A stretch of DNA of 37,958 nucleotides from an uncultured Eubacteriales bacterium. Its GTDB lineage: Bacteria; Bacillota; Clostridia; Christensenellales; Aristaeellaceae. Each line of letters starts with the position of its first letter. Positions within the stretch are counted from its first letter, which is position 1. This document shows positions 32,507 through 37,958 of this stretch, piece by piece. The notes under the pieces are model-generated. The model made no database searches and was not told where the DNA came from. It worked only from the letters and a program-made list of their open reading frames with translations. A program made the position numbers and the translations under genes. Location: contig CADARO010000005.1 in NCBI GenBank assembly GCA_902790345.1, positions 1-37,958 of the forward strand, read 5' to 3'.

Positions 32507-34963
32507 TTACTTGAGAATCAGCGGCTTCAGATGCCAGATCTTGTCGTTGTATTCCTTGATGGTGCGGTCGCTGGAGAAGATGCCGCTCTGGGCGGTGTTG
32601 ATGATGGCCTTTCTCAGCCACAGGCCATGGTTCTTCTCGTAGTCATGGCTCAGCAGGTGCTGCGTGTGGACGTAGCTGTGCATGTCCTTGAGCACGAAGT
32701 ACGGGTCGGCCATGCCGCCGCCGTCGCCGAAGAGCAGCGCGTGGTAGAGCTCCTGGAACATGCGGGGGTTCTCCGGCTCCAGGGTGCCGTCGATGAGCTG
32801 CTCCAGCACACGGCGCAGCTCCGGGCTGGTCTCGTAGATCTCGCTGGAGCGGTAGGTGCCGTAGGACGCCTCCACCTCGTCGGCGCTGAGGCCGAAGATG
32901 TAGATGTTGTCCGGACCCACCGCGTCGTAGATCTCCACGTTGGCGCCGTCCATGGTGCCGATGGTCACCGCGCCGTTCATCATGAACTTCATGTTGCCGG
33001 TGCCGCTGGCCTCCTTGCCGGCGGTGGAGAGCTGCTCGGAAATGTCCGCCGCGGGCATGAGCATTTCCGCCGCGGACACGCAGTAGTTCTCCAGGAACAC
33101 CACGTGCAGCATCTGGCGGGCGCGGGGATGCTTCTCGATCAGCGCGGCCACGCTGTTGATCAGCTTGATGATGAGCTTCGCCCGGTAGTAGCCCGGCGAG
33201 GCCTTGGCGCCGAAGATGATGGTGCGCGGGGGGATGGTGTAGTTCGGATTGTCCACGATGCGGTTGTACTGAACCAGCACCGCCAGGATATTCATCAGCT
33301 GGCGCTTGTACTCGTGCAGCCGCTTGGCCTGAACGTCGAAGAGGGTGTTCGGGTCGATGGTCACATGCTGGATGCGCTCAAAGCGGGCGCACAGGCGGGC
33401 CTTATTGGCCTGCTTCACCTTGTCGAATTTCTCGCGGAAGGCCGCGTCGTCGGCGAAGGGCATGAGCTCCTTCAGGCGGTCGGGCTCCTTGCGCCAGGCT
33501 TCGCCGATGGCCTCGTCGATCAGGTCGGACAGGCCGGGGTTGGACATCATCAGCCAGCGGCGGTGGGTGATGCCGTTGGTGATGCCCAGGAAGCGGCCCG
33601 GATCCAGCTGGTAGTAGTCGCGGAAGGTGGTGCGGCGCAGGATGTCCGCGTGAATCTGGGACACGCCGTTCACCATGGAGCTCATGGACACGCACAGGTT
33701 GGCCATGTGCACCTGGTTGTAGGCCAGGATGGCCATGTGGGCGATGCGGTCCCACTGGCCGGGATAGATCTCCCACAGGCGGGCGCACAGGCGGCGGTTC
33801 ATTTCTTCCAGGATCATGTAGACCCGGGGCATCAGGATGCGCAGCATCTGCTCGGGCCAGCGCTCCAGCGCCTCCTGCATGACGGTGTGGTTGGTATAGG
33901 CGAAGCAGCGGCGGGTGATCGCCTCGGCTTCCTCCCAGCCCAGGCCCTTTTCGTCGATCAAGATGCGCATGAGCTCGGGAATGGCCAGGCCGGGATGAGT
34001 GTCGTTCACCTGGAACATCACCTTGTCCGGCAGCATGGACCAGTTGGGGCCGTAGACCTTTTCAAAGTCGTTCAGCGCATACTGTACCGACGCGGAGGAC
34101 AGGAAATACTGCTGCTTGAGGCGCAGCTCCTTGCCCTTCTCGTGGTTGTCCTCGGGATAGAGCACCTTGGAGATGATCTCCACCAGCTCCTTGCCCTCGG
34201 TGGCCTCGATGTACTGGCCGCGGTTGAACTCCTTCATGTCGATGGGCTTGGCCGCGCGGGCGGACCAGGTGCGCAGCATGTTGACCATGTTGCTGTCGTA
34301 GCCCAGAACGGGGATGTCATAGGGCACGGCCTGCACGGCGTTGTAATCGCACAGGCGGTATTTGGTTTCGCCGCTCTCGTCGGTGTAATCCTGAACGTAG
34401 CCGTTGAAGCGCACCTCCACAGCCTCGTTGGCGCGGCAGATTTCCCACACGTAGCCGTTTTCCAGCCAGTTGTCGGGCAGCTCAACCTGATAGCCGTCGG
34501 AGATGTGCTGGCGGAACAGGCCTAGCTCATAGCGGATGGTGCAGCCCATGGCGGGCAGCTTTAGGGAGGACAGGGAATCCAGGAAGCAGGCGGCCAGGCG
34601 GCCCAGGCCGCCGTTGCCCAGGCCGGGCTCGGGCTCCCGCTCGAAGATGCGGGATTTGTCGATACCCAGCTCGTCCAGCGCCTGAATGTATTCCTTTTCA
34701 TTCACCAAGGAAACCATATTGTTGTGGAGCGTGCGCCCCACGAGGAATTCAGCGGAGAGATAATATAATTTTTTCGCGCGCTGGCGCTTGCGCTCGCCGC
34801 GGGAGGCGGCGCGGCGCTCCATCACCTCGTCGCGCACGGTCATGGCCAGCGCCTGATAGAGCTGGTCGTCGGTGGCGTCGGTGGTGTCGCAGCCGAACTG
34901 ACGCTGCAGCTTCGCGACGATTGCCGCTTTGATTTGTTCTTTATTCATGCGGTTGTCAGCCAT
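32507..34963 (-). CDS. glgP: Glycogen/maltodextrin phosphorylase
   Basis: An 818-residue GT35 phosphorylase releasing glucose 1-phosphate from alpha-1,4-glucans with phosphate. It has LYYLSAEFLVGRTL near residues 66-79, GNGGLGRLAACFLDS, NDTHP, FGAKASPGYYRAKLI, and the pyridoxal-phosphate segment with the cofactor lysine in EASGTGNMKFMMNGA. Its length is normal for the family. A Shine-Dalgarno (AAGGAG) precedes the ATG. The associated GH13 enzyme and DUF89 protein downstream suggest a storage-glucan breakdown unit. Next to it, transcribed away, is spoIIID, so sporulation control is possible. Confidence 0.97.
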   Translation of the reverse strand: MADNRMNKEQIKAAIVAKLQRQFGCDTTDATDDQLYQALAMTVRDEVMERRAASRGERKRQRAKKLYYLSAEFLVGRTLHNNMVSLVNEKEYIQALDELGIDKSRIFEREPEPGLGNGGLGRLAACFLDSLSSLKLPAMGCTIRYELGLFRQHISDGYQVELPDNWLENGYVWEICRANEAVEVRFNGYVQDYTDESGETKYRLCDYNAVQAVPYDIPVLGYDSNMVNMLRTWSARAAKPIDMKEFNRGQYIEATEGKELVEIISKVLYPEDNHEKGKELRLKQQYFLSSASVQYALNDFEKVYGPNWSMLPDKVMFQVNDTHPGLAIPELMRILIDEKGLGWEEAEAITRRCFAYTNHTVMQEALERWPEQMLRILMPRVYMILEEMNRRLCARLWEIYPGQWDRIAHMAILAYNQVHMANLCVSMSSMVNGVSQIHADILRRTTFRDYYQLDPGRFLGITNGITHRRWLMMSNPGLSDLIDEAIGEAWRKEPDRLKELMPFADDAAFREKFDKVKQANKARLCARFERIQHVTIDPNTLFDVQAKRLHEYKRQLMNILAVLVQYNRIVDNPNYTIPPRTIIFGAKASPGYYRAKLIIKLINSVAALIEKHPRARQMLHVVFLENYCVSAAEMLMPAADISEQLSTAGKEASGTGNMKFMMNGAVTIGTMDGANVEIYDAVGPDNIYIFGLSADEVEASYGTYRSSEIYETSPELRRVLEQLIDGTLEPENPRMFQELYHALLFGDGGGMADPYFVLKDMHSYVHTQHLLSHDYEKNHGLWLRKAIINTAQSGIFSSDRTIKEYNDKIWHLKPLILK

Positions 34964-34994
34964 TCATCATGCTCCTTCCTGATTTAACCCAACT

Positions 34995-35024
34995 ATTTTA
35001 TCACAATACTCTATGTCTAGGCAA
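34995..35024 (-). promoter_or_regulatory. Possible glgP promoter
   Basis: Minus-strand TTGCCT (35024-35019) and TAAAAT (35000-34995) have an 18-base spacer, 32 bases before the start codon. A TTGACA at 35039-35034 with CATAGA 18 bases on is an alternative. Confidence 0.4.
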
Positions 35025-35030
35025 GGTAAA

Positions 35031-35065
35031 ACTTGTCAACTTCTCATTATTGTCATATGACAAGT
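35031..35065. promoter_or_regulatory. Inverted GACAAGT sites and 14-bp palindrome between glgP and spoIIID
   Basis: ACTTGTC at 35031-35037 and GACAAGT at 35059-35065 form an inverted pair, and TTGTCATATGACAA (35050-35063) is a perfect palindrome. GACAAGT fits the RACARNY core reported for SpoIIID binding, and spoIIID begins 90 bases away, so autoregulation is a possibility. This is inference. Confidence 0.45.
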
Positions 35066-35101
35066 GCTTTTTGCGGTCGGTTTTCGACAGAAACGGCCGG
35101 T

Positions 35102-35130
35102 TCTAATTGAAAAAACGCCCTTCATAGACT
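35102..35130 (+). promoter_or_regulatory. Possible sigma-E-type promoter of spoIIID
   Basis: TCTAATT (35102-35108), a 14-base gap and CATAGACT (35123-35130) resemble a sigma-E -35/-10 pair, as expected for spoIIID, with the ATG 25 bases further. The -35 match is poor. Confidence 0.35.
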
Positions 35131-35155
35131 GGAGCAGCCGAAGGGAGGGCGGAAA

Positions 35156-35425
35156 ATGCGGGATTATGTTGAGGCGCGGGTCAGGGAGATCGCGGCGTAC
35201 ATCGTGGGAACAGGCGCCACCGTGCGGCAGTGCGCGGGGCACTACGGCGTGAGCAAGACCACCGTGCACAGGGACATGCGGGAGCGCCTGCCCCGGGTCT
35301 GCCCCGCCCTGGTGGAGCCGGTGGCGCGGGTGCTGCGGCTGAATCGGGAGGACCGCCACATCCGCGGCGGCGACGCCACCCGCCGGAAATACCTGAAGGA
35401 ACGCGATGTGCGGCCACATATGTAA
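35156..35425 (+). CDS. spoIIID: Sporulation transcriptional regulator SpoIIID
   Basis: An 89-residue DNA-binding protein that controls mother-cell genes under sigma-E. The whole sequence follows the family: MRDYVEARVREIAAYIV, the helix-turn-helix TVRQCAGHYGVSKTTVHRDM, and the basic tail DRHIRGGDATRRKYLKE that adds minor-groove contacts. AGGGAGGG lies upstream of the ATG. In many Bacillota spoIIID is near the origin-proximal mreB or spoIIQ loci; here it stands between glgP and a LysR gene. It is good evidence that the organism is or descends from an endospore former. Confidence 0.97.
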   Translation: MRDYVEARVREIAAYIVGTGATVRQCAGHYGVSKTTVHRDMRERLPRVCPALVEPVARVLRLNREDRHIRGGDATRRKYLKERDVRPHM

Positions 35426-35521
35426 AATGTTGCCGGAATGGTTGCTTATTTGGCAATAATATAGTAAAATTTGATAAAGTTCAAATTATGTATCAACGGA
35501 TTTTATAATTCGGAGGATCAC

Positions 35522-36418
35522 ATGATCGACGCAAAAATCAAAACACTGCTGACGCTGGAGCAGCTGGGCTCCTACACGCGCACGGCGGAGGCGCTTTCGC
35601 TGACACAGCCGGCTGTGAGTCATCACATTCGGCTGCTGGAGGAAGAATACGGCATCCGCATCTTTGTGAAGAGCAAGAACAAGCTCAAGCCCACGGCGGA
35701 GGGCGAGGTGCTGCTGAGCTACGCGCGGCAGGCCATGGCGCTGTCGGAGGGCGTGCGCCAGGCCATCGAGGACAGCCGCCGGGACATCCGCAGCCTCACC
35801 GTGGGCATCACCCCCACAGCCAGCGACATCCTGGTGCCGCAGGTGCTGGCGGCCTACTGCAACGAGCACCCCAGCACCCACATCCAGATCGTGCGCGACA
35901 CCATCGGCAACATCGACAGCATGCTGTCGTTTTTCGAGCTGGATTTCGCCATTGTGGACGGCATGATCCGCAACGACGGCACCAGCTCCTTCCTGCTGGG
36001 CACGGACTATCTGGGCCTGGTGGTGTCCCCGAAGCACGCCTTCGCGAAGCGGATGAGCGTGACCATCGAGGAGCTGCAGCGGGAGAACCTGGTGCTGCGG
36101 CCGAAGAACGCGGAGACGCGCAAGCTGTTTGAGAGCTACATCACCAGCCACGGCTACATGATGCGGGATTTCAACATCATCATGGAGCTGGACAGCGTGT
36201 CCAACATCAAAGAGATCGTGATGGCGAACCTGGGCATTTCGATTCTTAGCCACAACGTGTGTCTGGACGAGGAGAAGCGGGGCGACATGGTGATCGTGCC
36301 CATCGAGAACTGCCAGATGGTGCGCCCCATCAACCTGATCTACCCGAAGGATTTCGCCCATCCGGACATCCTGCAGGATATAAGGGAGAGCTACGCGCGG
36401 CATTTCAGCAGGGGGTAA
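35522..36418 (+). CDS. LysR family transcriptional regulator
   Basis: A 298-residue LTTR with an N-terminal winged helix-turn-helix (about 1-60: LEQLGSYTRTAEALSLTQPAVSHHIRLLEEEYG) and a periplasmic-binding-like effector domain (about 90-295). The start at 35522 has GGAGG upstream; the in-frame ATG 51 bases earlier is unsupported. LysR proteins usually control a divergent neighbour, but the upstream gene spoIIID runs the same way and the downstream genes are tRNA-Arg and the sirtuin operon on the other strand, so the target is not evident. Confidence 0.92.
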   Translation: MIDAKIKTLLTLEQLGSYTRTAEALSLTQPAVSHHIRLLEEEYGIRIFVKSKNKLKPTAEGEVLLSYARQAMALSEGVRQAIEDSRRDIRSLTVGITPTASDILVPQVLAAYCNEHPSTHIQIVRDTIGNIDSMLSFFELDFAIVDGMIRNDGTSSFLLGTDYLGLVVSPKHAFAKRMSVTIEELQRENLVLRPKNAETRKLFESYITSHGYMMRDFNIIMELDSVSNIKEIVMANLGISILSHNVCLDEEKRGDMVIVPIENCQMVRPINLIYPKDFAHPDILQDIRESYARHFSRG

Positions 36419-36425
36419 AAACTCA

Positions 36426-36459
36426 TAAAAAAGCCGCTCCGCAATCAAATGCGGAGCGG
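36426..36459 (-). terminator. Terminator of tRNA-Arg, possibly also of the LysR gene
   Basis: CCGCTCCGC and GCGGAGCGG form a 9-bp stem at about 36434-36459 with an 8-base loop. On the minus strand it follows the tRNA and is trailed by TTTTTT; on the plus strand it has only TTT. Confidence 0.8.
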
Positions 36460-36466
36460 TTTCAGC

Positions 36467-36539
36467 GCACCCGGCGCGATTCGAACGCGCGGCCTTTCGC
36501 TTAGGAGGCGAACGCTCTATCCTGCTGAGCTACGGGTGC
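36467..36539 (-). tRNA. tRNA-Arg (anticodon CCT)
   Basis: A 73-base cloverleaf. The acceptor stem GCACCCG/CGGGTGC is fully paired, the D arm is GCTC...GAGC, the anticodon stem is TTCGC/GCGAA around loop CTCCTAA with anticodon CCT (codon AGG), and the T arm is GCGCG-TTCGAAT-CGCGC. The 3' CCA is not encoded. Confidence 0.96.
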
Positions 36540-36565
36540 ATACGGCCCCATGGGGCACATGGGAT

Positions 36566-36594
36566 ATTATGCCATGACGGGGCGGTATTGTCAA
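36566..36594 (-). promoter_or_regulatory. Sigma-A promoter of tRNA-Arg
   Basis: Minus-strand TTGACA (36594-36589) and CATAAT (36571-36566) are 17 bases apart, about 27 bases before the tRNA 5' end. Confidence 0.75.
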
Positions 36595-36611
36595 GATAAT
36601 TTTACTCGACG

Positions 36612-36655
36612 AATTCGCCTGATCGGCCGGCTGAATCGCGCCGATCAGGCGAATT
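36612..36655. terminator. Perfect 15-bp inverted repeat with 14-base loop
   Basis: 36612-36626 (AATTCGCCTGATCGG) pairs perfectly with 36641-36655. It lies about 110 bases beyond the sirtuin stop and just upstream of the tRNA promoter. There is no proper T run on either side, so it could be a terminator of the sirtuin operon, an operator or a short mobile repeat. Confidence 0.4.
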
Positions 36656-36763
36656 TGCATATGTCTTCCACTTTACCTGAGATATTCAGTGAAAATCAGG
36701 ATGTATAATCCACTGACCGATTGATAATGACGAAAAACGCGGCGGTTTCAGGGAATGCATCCC

Positions 36764-37477
36764 CTATCGCACCTCGATCTTCCCCAGCACCTCGCCCACC
36801 CGCTCATGCAGCACCAGGCTGGCGCGATGATCGGCGCTGGTCTCGTCGCGGTTGATGACCACCAGGTCCCGGCCGTTGAAGTAATCCAGGAAGGAGGCGG
36901 CGGGCTGCACCGTCAGGCTGGTGCCCGCCACGATGAGCACGTCCGCCTGGGAGATCTCCCGGCAGGCGCCCATGATGGTGTATTTGTCCAGCGACTCGCC
37001 GTAGAGCACCACGTCCGGCTTGATGACGCCGCCGCAGGCGCAGCGGGGCACGCCGGTGGTGTTCAGCATGAAGTCCAGATCGTACTTTTTGCCGCACTCC
37101 AGGCAGGTGTTCTGATAGACCGTGCCGTGCAGCTCGTAGACCAGCTTGTTGCCCGCCTTGCGATGCAGGCCGTCGATGTTCTGCGTCACGATGCCGCGCA
37201 GCTTGCCGGCCTGCTCCAGCTCGAACAGCTTTTTGTGGGCGGCGTTGGGCTCGGCGTTGGGAAAGAGCATCTTGTCGCGGTAGAAATCGAAGAATTCCTC
37301 GGTGTGGGTGTAGAAGAAGGTGTCGCTCAGGATGGTCTCAGGCGGATAGGCGTATTTCTGATTGTACAGCCCGTCCACGCTGCGGAAATCCGGAATGCCG
37401 CTCTCCGTCGACACGCCGGCTCCGCCGAAGAACACGATGCGCTTTCCCTTGTCGATGATCTCCTGCAATGTCTTCAC
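36764..37477 (-). CDS. Sirtuin-type NAD-dependent protein deacylase
   Basis: A 237-residue class III sirtuin removing acyl groups from lysines using NAD. Motifs are [18 protein letters not shown] near 11-28, [12 protein letters not shown], the catalytic His in LHGTVYQ, the zinc cysteines CLEC and [16 protein letters not shown] and INRDETSAD. The start is the GTG at 37477, nine bases behind GGAGG, and it overlaps the DUF1905 gene in GTGA; an ATG at 37582 lies inside that gene and is rejected. It probably counters acetyl-phosphate-driven lysine acetylation, which the nearby pta would supply; this link is only a suggestion. Confidence 0.92.
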   Translation of the reverse strand: MKTLQEIIDKGKRIVFFGGAGVSTESGIPDFRSVDGLYNQKYAYPPETILSDTFFYTHTEEFFDFYRDKMLFPNAEPNAAHKKLFELEQAGKLRGIVTQNIDGLHRKAGNKLVYELHGTVYQNTCLECGKKYDLDFMLNTTGVPRCACGGVIKPDVVLYGESLDKYTIMGACREISQADVLIVAGTSLTVQPAASFLDYFNGRDLVVINRDETSADHRASLVLHERVGEVLGKIEVR

Positions 37478-37755
37478 GGCTCTGCGCCTCCTTGTCTCTC
37501 CCGGATGGTCACATGCACCACGTCGCCCGGCTGCTTGCCGATGCGCGCGCGGATGTCTTTGCGGATGCCGATGATGTGGCATGGCGTGCCCATGCGCACC
37601 AGCTGCCCGTCGTATGGCGCGCCGTCGAAGGTGGCGCGCACGGCCACCCGCCCCTTGCCGAAGGTCTGCCGCACGTCGAAGGGAATCTCCACGTAGGCCG
37701 CGTCCATGTCGGGGTTTTTGATGATGACGGCGTCGAATTCGTAGAGCGGGCCCAT
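37474..37755 (-). CDS. DUF1905 domain protein
   Basis: A 93-residue single-domain protein with the DUF1905 pattern ([59 protein letters not shown]). It is a beta-rich fold of unknown function, often fused to a YdeI-like domain elsewhere. AGGAGA lies upstream of the ATG, and the stop overlaps the sirtuin start. It has a strong promoter directly upstream, so the two genes form a short operon. Confidence 0.87.
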   Translation of the reverse strand: MGPLYEFDAVIIKNPDMDAAYVEIPFDVRQTFGKGRVAVRATFDGAPYDGQLVRMGTPCHIIGIRKDIRARIGKQPGDVVHVTIRERQGGAEP

Positions 37756-37774
37756 AGCATCATCTCCTGAAATT

Positions 37775-37803
37775 ATTATAGCCCGTCAGGGCGCGGTTGT
37801 AAA
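37775..37803 (-). promoter_or_regulatory. Sigma-A promoter of the DUF1905-sirtuin operon
   Basis: Minus-strand TTTACA (37803-37798) and TATAAT (37780-37775) are exactly 17 bases apart and 20 bases before the DUF1905 start codon. Confidence 0.85.
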
Positions 37804-37958
37804 GGCGAATTGCGCGGCGCGCGGTTGAGCGGCCCGCCTTCCTCGGCAACTCCTGCAAGCAGGGTGCATTCAGAGTGCTTTGCGAGCCAGCTTTCAGGCT
37901 TGCCGGTCACGGCTATCACCTTGCAGCCGTTTGCGTGCACTGCGTTCACAGTGGCTTT
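37776..37958 (-). pseudogene. 3' end of a SIS-domain gene, apparently truncated
   Basis: An open frame enters from the right edge and encodes 60 residues before TAA. Residues 1-51 are typical of a phosphosugar-binding SIS domain (VNAVHANGCKVIAVTGKPESW, then EEGGPLNRAPRNS). The family would continue with a further helix (an ILAE-like start) but the frame changes to unrelated residues and stops nine codons later, inside the promoter of the next operon. This suggests a deletion or rearrangement that cut the gene. The 5' part is outside the window, so the state of the whole gene is not known. Confidence 0.55.

Noticed and set aside
32504-34525. 673-codon plus-strand open frame
   Set aside because: It mirrors glgP, which has full-length family motifs on the other strand. 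Its histidine/valine-rich sequence resembles no family.
36703-36708. Plus-strand TATAAT upstream of nothing
   Set aside because: There is no -35 element at a suitable distance and no plus-strand gene follows before the sirtuin gene on the other strand.
1-37958. CRISPR array, prophage or defence island
   Set aside because: No regularly spaced repeats beyond the three 24-bp units, no cas, integrase, capsid or restriction genes were seen in the window.

Overview
The window looks like a chromosomal origin region from a GC-rich, anaerobic, endospore-forming member of the Bacillota (class Clostridia or close kin). The reasons are dnaA and dnaN with clustered DnaA boxes, two perfect Bacillus-type parS sites, a spoIIID gene, a dedicated phosphate acetyltransferase, Fe-S/corrinoid methyl-transfer enzymes, CvpA/WalJ/RlmH homologues and strong Shine-Dalgarno sites throughout. 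No phage, CRISPR array or resistance gene was seen. The species cannot be named from the sequence alone.

Layout. 1-150 carries three 24-bp tandem repeats, probably an insertion-sequence end. 155-2660 is an MBOAT/DHHW pair for polysaccharide O-acylation, followed by a HAD phosphatase fused to a barstar-like domain. 3867-10888 is a corrinoid-dependent methyl-transfer island: three uroporphyrinogen-decarboxylase-like methyltransferases, a stand-alone homocysteine S-methyltransferase, a corrinoid protein, a DUF2284 metalloprotein and a RACo-type corrinoid reactivase, driven by two divergent sigma-A promoters. 11052-15281 holds two secreted proteins (peptidoglycan-binding and SH3), an Fe-S aldo/keto reductase and pta.

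15490-19633 is the origin: promoter, DnaA boxes, dnaA, more boxes, dnaN and, overlapping it by 4 nt, mnmE. The usual recF/gyrB/gyrA and rpmH/rnpA/yidC/jag neighbours are absent. 19676-27495 runs entirely on the minus strand: a radical SAM-walJ-CPBP protease-rlmH operon, then a metallophosphoesterase with a heterodimeric ABC exporter. Two parS sites lie directly upstream of the phosphoesterase. 27807-29708 encodes a membrane-anchored beta-propeller protein and CvpA. 29786-34963 is an alpha-glucan module (glycogen phosphorylase, DUF89 phosphatase, GH13 amylase). It is followed by spoIIID, a LysR regulator, tRNA-Arg(CCT), a sirtuin operon and the broken end of a SIS-domain gene.

The best candidates for unusual biology are the corrinoid island, which could route methyl groups from an unknown donor to homocysteine; the HAD-barstar fusion; and the condensed origin with an adjacent parS pair.
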